Shown piece after piece: positions 21,715-34,600 of a DNA stretch of 64,000 bases; position 1 is the stretch's first letter; every line of letters starts with the position of its first letter. A program made the position numbers and the translations under genes. The stretch is from Sebastes aleutianus. Taxonomy: Eukaryota; Chordata; Actinopteri; Perciformes; Sebastidae. Location of the stretch: NCBI GenBank assembly GCA_916700875.1, contig CAKAKS010000034.1, positions 16,769,718-16,833,717 of the forward strand. The letters are read 5' to 3'. The notes under the pieces were generated by a model. The model did no database searches and was not told where the DNA came from. It worked only from the letters and a program-made list of their open reading frames with translations.

Positions 21715-22105
21715 TTAATTTGTTAGCAAACTATGGCTCTAGTGAGGTCACTTTGGTCAAAACTGAAATATCATAACCACTATTAAATGGATTGCCTTGA
21801 AATTTGGTACAGCCATTCATGGTCCCCAGAGGATGAATCGTGATAAATTTGATCCCCTGAGTTTACATCTCAAAAATTTTATTTCTCCAATAGCCTGTCA
21901 TTGTTTGCAAAACTAGTGACATTCCCAACAGCCTCAGCTGTAGGCCTACTTTGTGTTTAGTGCTAATTAGCAAGGGTTAGCATGCTAAAACGCTAAACTA
22001 AGATGGGGAACATTGTAAACATTAAACCTGCTAAACATTAGCGTGTTAGCATTTGTCAGTGTGAGCATGTTAGCATTTAGCTCGAAGCACTGCTGTGGCT
22101 AAGTA
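21715..22105. repeat. GCTAACATG-type dispersed repeat
   Basis: TGAAATTTGGTACAGCCATT, CCCCAGAGGATGAATCGTGA, then TTAGCATGCTAAAACGCTAA and AGCGTGTTAGCATTTG. Same family as 5525-5815 and 54575-54880. Confidence 0.65.
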
Positions 22106-24340
22106 CAGTAGCCTACAGCCTCCCAGAGCTGCTGCGGGAATGCGGAAAATCTGCATTTGAATTTCCTGAATTGACAACTATGCATGTTGGGTCCGGTGCA
22201 AATTATCCGCGTTGCTGTGTTCTATTTTCTTCAATGAGGCCCAATACCAGTGTCCACTCCACACAACAAAAAACTATCCAGACAGAGAATGACTGAGGGG
22301 CTAACTTTAACTACACAATACATAAACTAATTGGACCCCAAATGTGATGCTAACGCTAGCTGTTGTGGCTAGCCCCGTTCCGTGACGAACACATAACCTT
22401 AGTAAGCGCATTCCAGCTACATTACCATCTTCATTGTATCCCAGCTGTTGGGGAATCTCAAGCTATATATTGTCCTTTATTTGGTTGTTCAGTTAGTAGT
22501 GTTCTGAACCACCAATAGTCCGGAAAAATGTCCCATTGGACTGAAAAAAGCCCATTTTGTCTGATAATCATGCCCATTGCTCCAAAAATACACACTCTCC
22601 ATGCAACAAAAAGAAGCATTCATTGGTCAAACTTTTGCCGTATGCAGAAATCCGCTGATATCGAGGTCCGTCTGAATAATTTCCCCCCCGCCCGAATGCT
22701 CCACAGGGTTGTGCAAGCATTCATAAGAACCCACAAGATCAGTTTTTAGAAATTTCCATGCAAATTCTTCGGACTAAAATCCGTGCTTTGTGTGAAATGG
22801 CGTTTAGTCTTGTTTAAATGTTGTTTTATTTTATTGAGGTGGAGGCACAAATCTCAGAAAGGTATATCTCAAAACTTGGACCAAAAACCCCAACAACTAC
22901 CTGCATGGGCAAATACCACTATGAGGTAACTGTGGATTTATGTATTCATATTTTAGTTGAAGAGTCCCTTTAAACTATGCTTCTACTGACCTTTTTTTGA
23001 TCATAGAAAAAGTAAACCTACCTTTGCTACCACTGCTACAAATCAACATTGTTGCCCTTCAGTTTGCCTCTTATGTAATGATTAATATACAACATGGGTT
23101 GACACGAGTGTGTGTGAATGAGTTTGGCTTTTTCCATGCATGTGCTTCGGCAGCATGGTTTGATGATCTATGTCTGAAAATATGTGCCGTTTTTAGTCAT
23201 TTTATTCCAATTGGTCTGAGCTTGTTGTAATGATACCCTCAATCTGAATTCATAACTATTACATCTGCCTGCTGAAACCACACAGAGAGTACTGTAAGGC
23301 ATGCACTCCATGAACCACAAGTGTTTACTCCCCTGACATCAAAAGGGCCTTACCCATAAAAATGCAACACGGTTCACAATTGCATCATAAACCTCTTGAT
23401 ACATAAACTGGCTCTGTAAACTTCACAGTGTTATGATGCCCCACCTAAAGCACTCTTTTGTTGCTTGTTAACCAATTGTGGGTTTAATGTGGCGTTAATG
23501 GGAGGCGTGAAGCTGTGTATGTTGTTGAAACATGTTTACACTGCATTCTGCTGCGATTTCAATAGGTGTGCGTGTGTGTGTGTGTCTTTGAGTTGGAATG
23601 CCGGGTAACCAACAGCATGGAAATTAACCCGCGAGGTAAAAAGAGGCAGGTAGAGTACACCGCCCGCCCGCTCCTCCCCCTGGAGAAAAGCTATTCACTG
23701 CATTCCTGAGCGGCACAAGAGTGTGAGATTAAAGTAAAGACACAAATTCAATATAAGGACACACACATTCACATGCACATACGGACACATAGATATAAAT
23801 GGGCACCAAGCCAATACCACAGTCCAAAGGGCAAAGTTAAAGACTATACAGACACATTGGGCATCACAATCACCTTTATACATGTAATATCTCCAGATTA
23901 TAATGATATACAAGCTCCTGGCAAGAGGTTCAGCCCTTAACCATAATCACAACAGAATGCATCCTGCCAATACGAGCGTGTGTGGCGTTTGCCAGGGAGA
24001 ACCCTGCAATTAACAATGGGCATGTCATCACACAATTTGCCTGCACATGCTCACTGCCATGTGTTAAATCTGTGTTTGTTTAGAAAGCGGGATCAGGATA
24101 ATAAATAACCTCTTGGTGTTTTGAAGTAAAATTCAACCAAATTGATGGGGGAAGGTACGAACAGTCACTGACTGGCTTTCTGGTTATGGGAGGATTCACA
24201 CGTTCAAACGTCTACGCACACACACTGCCTCGTCAGTAGGCTTTATTTTAGTTTACTTAAGCAGAGCAGGGTTTCCAGTCCTCCCCACAACAGCATGCAA
24301 AGTACTTTCACTCAAATAGGAACATCAGGATGTTATTAAG
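22106..24340. other. intergenic, no recognised gene
   Basis: No coding exon recognised. A short (GT)n run lies at about 23568-23584. The rest is low-information AT-rich sequence, possibly old repeats. Confidence 0.4.
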
Positions 24341-24905
24341 AAACCTGTTAAACCTGCAGTAGGCAGAATATTTTTGGCATCATTGGGCAAAGATTCCATA
24401 ATAACCTTTCAGCATATTTTAATTCAAGTTTTTCTGAGAGATAACTAGACTTCTGCACCTCCTCATGGCTCTGTTTTCAGGCTTAAAAAATTTGAAATTT
24501 TGAGACGGGAGACTTTGGCCAGTCACAGGTCATTTCAGAGAGAGAGAGCGTTCCTATTGGCTGTTCATTCAACGGAGGCAGCTGTCAACCACTCACAAAC
24601 TCCGATCAAACAGTCAAACTAGGCAGCGCTGATCAAATATGAATCAATATTCTGTTACTGTAATGCCTATTTCTTGCCGCAAATGTTTTCAGAAACATCT
24701 TGTAGTGTACTGTTTAGCTGTAAAATGAGAAAGTTTGCTCCGGCTGGTGGGCGGTGCTTGGTATTTCCTCAACTGATCTCAACATGGCTGCCGGGTCAGA
24801 AATGTTCTCATTGTAGGGCTAAACAGTACACTACAAGATGTTTCTGAAAACATTTTATGCGAGAAATAGGCATTGCAGTAACAGAATATTGATTCATATT
24901 TGATT
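24341..24905. mobile_element. foldback element, copy 1
   Basis: Arms: ATCAAATATGAATCAATATTCTGTTACTG (in part) through ACATCTTGTAGTGTACTGTTTAGC (24632-24725) is mirrored by the segment 24815-24905. They enclose a loop with GGGCGGTGCTTGGTATTTCC and CAACATGGCTGCCGGGTCA. A left extension with GGCAGAATATTTTTGGCATC and GTTTTTCTGAGAGATAACTAG matches 28430-28560 in reverse. No ORF for a transposase. Confidence 0.75.
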
Positions 24906-26160
24906 TACTTGTGACCTCTCTTATCAACTGCCTGGAATATGTGCAATATGGGTAAGCGGGAATCTTCCAAAAACCAAAATGCTTCCAAAGAATTCCTTGT
25001 TGCTACATGTCCTAATCAATCAGCCAGTGGGGGAAAAAATACTTGCAATATTCTTTACAAAAATGAAGCTCCTTCCAGCTTCATGCAAACTGGAAATGTG
25101 CCATCATTCATGTGTTTTTTTCCCCCTGCACATAATAGATGACCTCAGTTCAAGAGTCAAGACTCTCAGTTACACTAGAGGGGATGTGGAGGGAATTTTA
25201 TTTCCACACTTATCTCCTCTGCTAATCAGCCTTTTCCATGAGCACCCACACACTTCTCCTCCAGAAGCCCGTGCTCTCTCCACGGACGACGTGTCCGACC
25301 TTGTGACCCCGACGGCAATAATGGACACACCCAATGGGTGGGTCAGTGGTGAGAAAGTGATGATGCTGGGAAAGTGGAAGAGTTTCTTGTTCAACACCCA
25401 TTTTACATGACATGGTTATTTAAAAGCTCCTTTATTGTTCAGTTATGACTGAGTTGATTCTGGGAAATCCTTGCCTTCAATACAAATGATGATTTCCCCT
25501 GAAGACACATTAACAATACTATGTTCTGTAATCTCATTAAAAACTGATTTCATTTACCAACATCTACAGATTTCCCCTGAGCTGAGTGAGTAATACAGAT
25601 GATTAAATGACTAATTTCTGGAAAGAGTGAAAGCCCAAATCCTGGAAGGAAATTACACAATCTTAAAATTTAAAAACAAAACATGGATAAAAACCTAAAA
25701 CTGAAACTGAAAGGCAGTCTAGTCATCCTGGACACAAACAGTTCTATTCTTTGGTATACTAGAGGAATTAGTCCACATTTACTGTATTATATATTTGTAC
25801 TTGTGCCACCTGTTAAATAGAGTTACAGAGAGGGTTCCAGAAGTTAAAGGCCCATTAATATTCTCCATAGACGATATTGCGTGACTCACAGCTGACGCTC
25901 TTCTACGGCTTGGATGGACATGAAACTCACCCAGTAGAATTTTCAGTACAAAACATTAACAACTGCGTTAGAAAATATCTGGGTTGCTTTGATAACCAGT
26001 TGAACTTATAAGACCGTGTACAGTGTAAAGATACTGCGTAACAAACATCCAATCATCAAGCTTAAGTATTTGGTATGTGCTAACGGCTAAAGATTACGGT
26101 GTTGATGAAATCTTCAGGTTACATCGATTCACTTTTGGAGCTGGGTCAATTTTGGATTAA
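24906..26160. other. intergenic, no recognised gene
   Basis: ORFs over 24979-25410 overlap each other on both strands and have no family resemblance. The stretch 25240-25400 (CCACGGACGACGTGTCCGAC area) is repeat-free and could be a conserved element; unproven. Confidence 0.4.
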
Positions 26161-26164
26161 TTCA

Positions 26165-26630
26165 GCAACTATTGCCACATTTCCACTGCATAGCACGGCG
26201 TGACTCGACTCGACTCATTTGGAACTGTTCCATATTGGTTTTCCATTGGGTGAATTTGTGGAAAGTACCTGGTACTTTTTTTGGTTCCACCTCAGTCAAA
26301 GTTCCAAGCAAGCTGAGCTGATACTAGAAGGTGGAGTCAAAACACTGCAGGCCACTGATTGGTCAGAAAGAATCGACACCAGCAATTTTTTTATCCACTT
26401 GATTTAAAAAAAAAAAAAATGGCAGCCGGCAACACCACAACGTGGTCAATTGACAAAGTACCAACATTCCTCTGTTTGGTTGCCGAGGAAAGGATCCAGC
26501 GAGAGAACACACTGTGTTTGTGTCGCATTGAAGATGATGTCATGGCAGTTTCATTCATTGTCGCTATGATAATCGGCTAAGAATCCCACCTACACTGAGG
26601 GCGTATTTTCTGCAGTGGAAAACGTATTCA
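26165..26630. mobile_element. MITE with inverted ends (TTTCCACTGCA)
   Basis: Left end CACATTTCCACTGCATAGCA; right end CTGCAGTGGAAAACG is its approximate mirror. The interior has GTGACTCGACTCGACTC, AGTACCTGGTACTTTTTTTG and GGCCACTGATTGGTC, words common in a teleost non-autonomous DNA element. An A-run at 26406-26419. Confidence 0.6.
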
Positions 26631-26952
26631 ACTGTATTCAACTATTGTATTCAACTATTGTACCTTACCTGGACAAGCCAGCAGCACCCAAAACCCAGAT
26701 CTCTGAGGGTGATGGGTGAGTGCTTTCAGACCTGTACTACCTGGATGCCCTCTGATTTTTAACAATACATAAATATTATGACAGATTATCACAATATCTA
26801 TATGATATATATATATAAGGTCTAGCTTGGTCTTAGCTCTTCTGTCTTGTTTTGGAGATAGTTTCTGTGTCTCTTTATTCCATATTATACCAAATTTGTT
26901 CCTCTGGTATACTGTATATTATAATCCGTCCCATGTTGCTACATACTGCAGA

Positions 26953-27368
26953 GTAAAGGTACAGTGTGTAGGATTTGATGAAATTGTGGTGTGGCTGCAG
27001 ATTGCAACCAACTGAGTAACGCCGTTTGCCTCGCTCAGAGGCCATCCTTGCCATAATAACGCAACTTTAGGAGAAACGGCTGGTGGTACCACCGTTTTGC
27101 ACTCTGAGGCACTCACGAACGGCTCTCTCTAGAGCCAGTGTTTGGTTTGTCTGTTCTCGGCTACTGTAGAAACATGGCAGAACAATATGGTGGACTCTGT
27201 GAAGAGTCTACCTGCTACCTATGTAAATAAGGAGGGCTCATTCTACTTTAACAAAAATACAACGATACTTAGTTTCAGGTGATTATACACTAATGAAAAC
27301 ATAGTTATGAATATTATATTCCATTTCTGCTAATATATCCCTCGAAATGCTACACACTGTTCCTTTAA
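26953..27368. mobile_element. AAAGGTACAGTGTGTAGG-type MITE, full copy
   Basis: Left terminus AAAGGTACAGTGTGTAGGAT, right terminus CTACACACTGTTCCTTTAA; the two are near-perfect inverted repeats. Family words CTAGAGCCAGTGTTTG and AAACATGGCAG are inside. The right side has TTAA; the left is GTAA, one base off. Confidence 0.75.
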
Positions 27369-28200
27369 GACGTGCCTCATGGAAACCTGGAAAGTTAATT
27401 GTTAAATTAATAGCAATCATATTATAACACTTGAATTTTTTCTGGATATACATCAACCTACTTGTGAGGAGCTAGGATGAAAGGATGCAATCTTGAAGCT
27501 GACATGTTTAGGCCTTCTTCGTGTCAGAGGTCAAGATCACCTACAGAAAAGTGCTGCTGGAGCTGGAAGGCATCGCTCAAGGCCACTTCAATGGAGCGAA
27601 CGCCTGCTGTTGAGAGGCAACTAAAGAAACATGATCACCACTCGCACCTCTTCTGATGCCCTGAGGACGGGACACATGGGGTGAAATATTGTCTTGTTTT
27701 TGGGGTTTCAAAGAAGAAAAAAGAGGTCAAAGTGAAGATTTAATTTTCCTCGGCATGTTTGTCTTTTTGGGATACGTTGCTTGCGCATTCATTCAACCTG
27801 ACAATGTAGAAAAACCACGTCCTTTAGTGTTCTTACTCAAGGGGTTAACACAGTTCAAACAAAACACTATTCCAAAGAACTGATGTGGTCTGGGCTTTGT
27901 GGCATTAGGGGTTTTTCCGCACCAGTGCCAGTAACTTCTAAATCCTCCAGGACAATTTGCTGGGAAGTGTGCGTGAGTAAACATGTGTGGATATGTTTGT
28001 GTACATATTTGTATGTGAGAGAGTATTCCAAGTAAAAGACAATGTGTGCTTCTTTTGTTTAAAGAAATTAAAAATCAATTGCCTCTGTGTCCTCCGGTGG
28101 CCTCCGGTGTCCTCTGGTGCTCTTAATGGCATCTGCAAGATTTCACAGACCGGCAGAAAACAACCAATCAGAGCCGAGCTGGAGCCTGCCGTGTCTGAGC
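27369..28200. other. intergenic, no recognised gene
   Basis: Nothing recognised except short imperfect repeats of CCTCCGGTG / CCTCTGGTG words at 28090-28120. Confidence 0.4.
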
Positions 28201-28565
28201 AGCTGTCAATCACTCGTGAACTCTGATCAACTAGGCAGTGCTGATCAAATATGAATCAATATTCTGTTACTGTAATGCCTATTTCTCACCTCAAATGTTT
28301 TCACAAACATCTTGTAGTGTACTGTTTAGCTGTAAAATGAAAAAGTTTGTGACCCGGCAGCCATGTTGAGATCAGTTGAGGAAATACCAAGCACCGCCTA
28401 CCAGTTGAGCAAAGTTTCAAACTGTTTGATGCCTGAAAATAGAGCCATGAGGAGGTGCATAAGTCTAGTTTTCTCTCAGAACATTTGAATTACAATATGC
28501 TGAAAGGTTATTGTGGAATTTTTGTCCAATGATGCCAAAAATATTCTGCCTTCTGCTGTTTTAAT
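28200..28565. mobile_element. foldback element, copy 2 with inverted centre
   Basis: Starts like copy 1 (AGCTGTCAATCACTC, GCTGATCAAATATGAATC, CATCTTGTAGTGTACTG). After AAAAGTTTGTG it continues with ACCCGGCAGCCATGTTGAG and GGAAATACCAAGCACCGCC, the reverse complement of the copy 1 loop. It ends with AACATTTGAATTACAATATG and GATGCCAAAAATATTCTGCC, the reverse of the copy 1 left extension. Confidence 0.75.
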
Positions 28566-30365
28566 TGGCAAAGTGAAAAATCCAGTTCAGGAAAAGTTAC
28601 ATGCTCACTCTGAAACTTTACGACCTAAAAAATGATCCGATTGAGTAAAAAAAAAAATTCCCTCACACATGTTTGATGAGGCAGATGAAATGGGAGAGAC
28701 TAAATGCATACAGTTTGCACAGAAAATGCATGATTGAAAACAGAGGAACTTTGCAGTATGAGTGTGTGTATCCTCTTTCAGGTGGCTAAATTGTCTTGGC
28801 TTTGTTAGCACTGCTTGTTTCGCTGTGACTATCCACAGACTGGTAGTGAAACCCAACACTCACTCGGGGAGAAAAGCCTTTCCCAAAAAACTCTGGCTTG
28901 ATTTCTTTACGAGGTGCAGTGTCACACTAGGTGGGCCTGCACGCTGGGGAGTCTGCAAAACCTGACACTGAACACGCCAAAACGAGCCCACGCCACTTAA
29001 AATTTACTCACAGAAATTAAGACGCCGTGTTTTTCCAGAGCAGGATGCCCTGGGTTTTAATACGCTCGATGTAAATCAAAGGGAGAGAAAAAGAGACGTG
29101 GGGAGAGAGTGGAGTGGATCAGACAAAGTTGACCCCTGCTCTTGAGGGAGGGTTATTTATGTGAACAAGTTGAGGGATCAAGTTGGGGTTATTGGGAGGC
29201 TGATTTCTGGTGTTGACAAGAAACTTTGACATTTGGCGTAAATCTGGAGTTTGCTAATGACTAAGAGTTGTAGTATTTCAGAAAGTTGTCATTTCCCAAG
29301 TGCATTTTTGGCTGCTCTGGTGATGTTTAACTGATTGATGGGTTTTTCATTGTTGCAACAGTAGCAACAGGATTTTGACATAACATCTACTTTAATAAAA
29401 CATTGCATTTCCCTAATTTTAAATCTCCCTTTGACATTTCTACCTGTCCTCTTCTTCCACTTCATCCATCTCATTTACCACCCTCCCTGTATCACCTCTG
29501 GCCTTTCACTCACCGTCTATACTAACCATATCTGTCAAACACACCAATTCTTTCTCGCCTTGTCCTTGTTAAATCACGCATTGTCCTCAGTTTGTCCATC
29601 TGGCTGCCAGACATTAAACGACATATGAACTCATGTTCTCCCTCTCCTCAACCCTCGTCCTCTCGCTCCCCGAGGCTAGCGGCTGTAAATCTGAGCGAGC
29701 TGCTAACTGTCTTATCTGCTGTGTATATTGGCCGTCCCTGGTTTGCCCAGGCGGAGTTTTAATGAGGACACAGACACCCTCGCTTTGCTCTGTGTGGTCT
29801 GCTTGCGGACTTAACGATATAACAGTGCGCTCTATAAACCTCGGGAGGCCATATGATCAGCAAGCTGCAGCGTCCGGGGAGACAGTTTGGAGTACATGCT
29901 AACTGGCTTGTGCTAAAACGATGACGCACGTGTCTGAGTCAGATAAAGCAGCAGAGACAACTCACTCTCTGGATAGCGGGAAAAGCAATTTCCCTTGACC
30001 ACTCACTTTACATGTGAAGTCCCTGAGCAAGTGTTACAAGCTGCAATGTGCTGAGAGGAAAGATGATTTGAATGATTTAGGAACACCTTTTCTCACCTAT
30101 AGGGCAGCAGCAACAGGCTGGAGACACTTCTCGGAGATGAGGAGAAAAAAGCGTGGGCTCCAAATGCATTCATGCAGAGACAGTGAGAAATGTATGACCC
30201 AAACCGTGGTTTTATTAAAGGATATAATTAGGAATTACTGTGTATCTTAGGACACCACGAAACTGGGACACTTATTTGTCCATTTTTAGTCCCTGTTGTT
30301 GAGAGGAAGTGGCAGGAATTTGATGAAGGACTGATGCAGCTTCACAAGTGCAGGGTTGGGCAGTA
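28566..30365. other. intergenic, repeat-poor
   Basis: No gene recognised. About 28,950-30,300 shows no repeat I know and has higher GC in 29,640-29,900, including CCCCGAGGCTAGCGGC and CCTCGGGAGGCCATATGATC. This is a candidate for distal regulatory sequence. Confidence 0.4.
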
Positions 30366-30575
30366 ACTAATTACTTAGTAACATGTTACAGTAATAGTGA
30401 TTACAATTTAAAATTCAGGAATTGCACCAAGTGGCTGTGGATCAGTGGCTCAGTAGAGCGGGTTGCCCGCCAACCGTAGTGTATGTATGTGTGAATGCTG
30501 ACATGTAGTATAAAGCGCTTTGAGTGGTCAGAAGACTAGCAAGGCGCTATATAAATGCAAGTCCAGAATAGGACC
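30366..30575 (+). mobile_element. tRNA-derived SINE with GCGCTATATAAATGCAAGTCC tail
   Basis: The A-box-like GTGGCTCAGTAGAGCGGG lies at 30445-30462 but no B box is kept. The tail AAAGCGCTTTGAGTGGTCAG and GGCGCTATATAAATGCAAG is shared by many teleost SINE/LINE 3' ends. It is preceded by a GTAACTAATTACTTAGTAAC type repeat fragment (30366-30420). Confidence 0.65.
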
Positions 30576-30700
30576 AAGGATGTGGAGTACAGTACAGTAC
30601 ACAAAACAAGCATCTTATTTACAAATTTCTAGTGCATGAACAGTCAGTTCACTTGTAGCGTAGCGTCAGCATGGTCAAAAATTTCAGGCTGAAGACATAG

Positions 30701-31105
30701 ACTGTATATAAGAAGTGGACGTAGTGACCGTGACGTCACCCACTGGTTTGTGGACTACCGTTTTGAAGCCTCGAGTTCAACATTTTGGCCGTCGCCATCT
30801 GGGTTTTTTGCAACCAGAAGTTACAAAAGAGGGTGGAGCTCAGTACAACCAAATGCTGAATAAGACATTTAGGCGACCAAAGTGTTACAATTAACTTTCA
30901 TGAACTGTGAAAGTGTTAAAGTTACTACAACAAAAACGCGGACAACACCCAGACTGGACAACGCCGTGGTAGCGACCTGTCAATCACAAGGTGGCCACGC
31001 CCTAAAGCATACATAATTTACTAAATGAACATCATGCTGTATTGAAGAAGAAACTAGCGATTGAGACCATAAACTCGTGTTTACAATGTTAAGTGAGGTA
31101 AAAAA
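30701..31105 (+). repeat. CRE-bearing dispersed repeat, copy 1
   Basis: Starts ACTGTATATAAGAAGTGGAC and contains the perfect CRE TGACGTCA at 30731-30738, TTTGTGGACTACCGTTTTGA, GGCCGTCGCCATCTGG and GAGACCATAAACTCGTGTTT. Same order as 54907-55530 and, reversed, 61905-62503. Truncated on the right relative to those. Confidence 0.75.
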
Positions 31106-34080
31106 ATCGATGAGGACAGAACTTATGGATGCTGCAAGCTAACATTAAGCTAGCTGTCGATGCAGTGAATACCTCCAAACTTGTGTTAACGTCATAAGAT
31201 GGGAAATGTGGGTGTGGAAGCATTTTCAAGTGACTTGCCATGTTCTAATATGATTACATTGTAATTCAGCTGATACTTCAAACTATTTTTGCAGAGAATA
31301 ATTGAGAATTGAGAATCAATTAATCCATGACATGTATTTGAACTCAGTGGCAAACAGTAGGAAGAAATGACAATTTACTGCCCAGACCTCTCCATTGAGC
31401 AGTGGTGTTGTATCATTTACACAAAGTCACATAGTCAAAATAGAGATAAATCAGTCACAGAAGCTCAAGCACAAGTTCAAGCGACCTCTGGAGGAAATGG
31501 CCTTGAGCAATAAAAAGTCGTTGTAACCAAAACAATTTGCTGAAATATATGTGTAAAGTTTGGACTGGAAAGTGAGTCCAAACACCTGCAACTCCCCACA
31601 CATATGGTCATCATTTGGGGCAATTAAAATCTTATTTACTACCCCATTAAATTCATTCATAGGTTTGGGTGATGGGAACATGTATGGTAAAGTACCTACA
31701 GGAAAGAATCAATGTGTGAATCCCAGGCTGCAAATATAGGCTCTAAATGATGGCAAGCTGGAATGAAAACATGCAGAATTCACGGTTAAAACACAAGATC
31801 AGTGATAGGTATAATAAAACACATACACTAGTGTGCACTATAGACACACACACAGAGGCCTGCTTCTTTCTGACCTGTTTTAAGAGAGTAAACTCTTGAG
31901 TTTAGAAGATGTAGTTATAAACCATTGACCCACTTCAGCCTCAGCTTCCCACGTTACTTTTCCAAGTGAAGCTGGAGTTCACCCTACCGTGGAAGTTGCC
32001 GATGCTTCGTGTCGAAGGCTAATACTTGAGCTTCTTTGAAGATGACCCACATTCTACACATGGCTGAGGACACAGCGGGAGGAAGGACTACTTTCTGACC
32101 CCGCGCTACGCTGACCTGCGGATGACCTCTGCTGAAGTAAGGAAGGGATCCCTCCAGTGAACACACACGTCAACCAAAACACTGACCGTTAATCAGTTTT
32201 CACCAATCAAAAAGGTGGAACCGTGAACAAAGGCAGCGTCAAACACATATTATGTTTTAGTTTCTAATTAAGAGCCAGGGTCAAACAACATCATCTGACC
32301 TTGATTTTGTGATTCTAAGTGATATCCTCTCTTTTGTCCAAAAAGCATCAACATCCTCTGGCTTGGCTATTTCCACCGTCGTTAGTTTAAAAGAAAATGT
32401 TCCACTTATTTCCATGATTAGATCTTCCTGTTTGGAAAAAGTACAACTACATTTAGGCAGGTAAACAATGCAGGGAGAAACAGCGCTTGCCTCAGCCTCA
32501 GACCTCAAATATTCCAGCAAACCCTTGGTGGTTTAGGAAGTAGTCAAACACAACCGAACCTACAGCACATGCACACCCACACTTGGAAACACACATGTTT
32601 TTGTACCATCATGGTAAACGTCTGCGGTGAGCCACAAACGTTCCTTTCCTCTTGACCTCTCTAAGTGTAAGCACGCGAGTGCGTGCGAAATGCCAGGCTG
32701 GGTTTTAAGGCCATGGTTCAATACTAAGTAAACTTTAACCACCACAGGAAGCTCTGACGCTTACCGAAACAATAAACAGCCAACCAAGGCGAGATCACCA
32801 CTGTCACGCCAGTTAAACAATGCCACTGGATATAAATGTTGATATAGCAAACCTGAAATGTACCTGAATGGTTTACCAATCAAGCGCACTATTCACTGTA
32901 ACACAGGAAATGTTCATATAAGGTAATTTGCCTTGAACCAAACATGGAGGGGCAGTTATGCTCGTAAAAGTATGGAACGAGAAAGTGTAGGTTAAGGTAT
33001 CAAGAAGGTATCAAGAAAAAGTTTTTTTGGCCTAAGTACTGCCTGGCAGGTGGCACTTCCTGCTAGTCTAAGTGCATCACCAAATTAGTAGAAACTAGAA
33101 AGGAGATCTCCTTGTGTCTGTAACGACCACTGCTGTAATGTTTGATTGAATGAATACAGACAATAGTCAGGGCCGAACTGGGCACATAATTTAGGTTGAG
33201 AATCTAATGTCAACCTAGACCAGTTAACCCACAATTGATAGCAAGTGTATCAGACAGGTTTTTCACTCACACGTCTCACACAACAGATACGCTCTAATTT
33301 TTATCTATGCAGATGTCTGCACCGGCTCTGTTCAGGCGCTCATCCATCTCATGGGCGTAACCACGACTTGAAGTTTATTTAGGCTTCAAGTCAAGTTTTG
33401 TTCGACAATATGCGTGTAAATGTGAGGTTGACGCCCAATCAAAAGGCACGGAATAACAAAGCAGCGATTGAGCGGCGGCGATGCACCCAGTTGTTTGGCT
33501 CCTAGTGGCCGGAGGCGGGTTAAGAGTAGGGAGTGAACAGTCAGCAATCAATCAACAGTAGTATCAAAAGGGCAATAAAAATGTGTTTTGAGAATGTGTG
33601 AGTCACTGCAACCACAAGAGGTCCTTGAGCATGCAGCCATAAAATGAGCACCCAAAATATTATGCAGTTTAGTGCATCATTATGCAAGATTAGCCGTGGA
33701 CAGACAGATATGCACACACACACACACTCGACTGATCTCATTATCTCCTGGCGAAGATAATTAGATGTTTTTTCAAGTTGATGTTAAAAGTCAATATGGT
33801 CAAAGTTATGTTATGACTGTCTACCAGTCCCACTGAGATAGGACTGCAATCTTAGAGGTGTAACTCAGGGTTAAGAACCTTAAAGTTCACCGCTAATATG
33901 TCTATCCAAATCACACTTTTAATTTGAAAATGTAAAAGTTGCAAATGACGTAAGGAGTAAAGAGGGTGATTGATAATATATGTGATGCTATTCTTCATCT
34001 AGATTAAAATATATTGCAAAAATAAAAACTGTAAGTTGTGGTAATTGGAGAATAAGGTCAAGAAAGTAAAGCGTGTGCTG
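31106..34080. other. intergenic, repeat-poor
   Basis: No gene recognised. Contains a short (AC)n (33710-33727) and a small inverted repeat CTTGAAGTTTATTTAGGCTTCAAG-like near 33368-33391. The rest has no repeats that I recognise; some may be conserved non-coding sequence. Confidence 0.4.
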
Positions 34081-34084
34081 GCTC

Positions 34085-34340
34085 ACACTCAAAAAGGAAG
34101 CACAACTACAAGACAAGTATATCTCAATCGAAAGATAAAGAAGTACAAGCAGGCCTATAAGCCAAGTATACTTAGACTTTTCTGTATACTTGTCAGTATA
34201 AGCCAAGTATACTTATGTATACTTTTGTTATGTATATCTATGATAAGTACATAAAAAGTAAACTGAAAGTATAATCTCTTATTTTAAGTTTAAAAGAAGT
34301 ATACTAATAGCAGACTTAAACTTCTTTTTGGTAAGGGTAT
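34085..34340. mobile_element. TIR element with a single 41-bp unit (short allele of the 59-kb element)
   Basis: Left end ACTCAAAAAGGAAGCACAAC and right end CTTCTTTTTGGTAAGGG form imperfect inverted repeats. The interior follows the 59.5-kb element word for word (GTATATCTCAATCGAAAG; GATAAGTACATAAAAAGTAA; TCTTATTTTAAGTTTAAA), but GCCAAGTATACTTA occurs only at 34161 and 34202, 41 bp apart. Confidence 0.8.
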
Positions 34341-34540
34341 CTCAGTATAGCTTGCAGTAGTAGGAACTTTTAAACATTATCATAAGGTTACTTTAGTCTC
34401 TCAGGGAGTTCATACTAAAGGGAGATTTTAGCAACTTCACATAGAAATGTCTCTGAGTTAGAGACAAGAATCAAATTAACACAATGTGAGCCAGGAGAGG
34501 AGGAAGTGTGGAAAAAACTGTCAGGGGAAAACTTACAGGG

Positions 34541-34542
<2 letters not shown>

Positions 34543-34599
<57 letters not shown>
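34543..34599. repeat. (GT)n microsatellite
   Basis: Uninterrupted GT run of 57 bp. A second shorter run follows at about 34775-34792. Confidence 0.97.
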
Positions 34600-34600
<1 letters not shown>

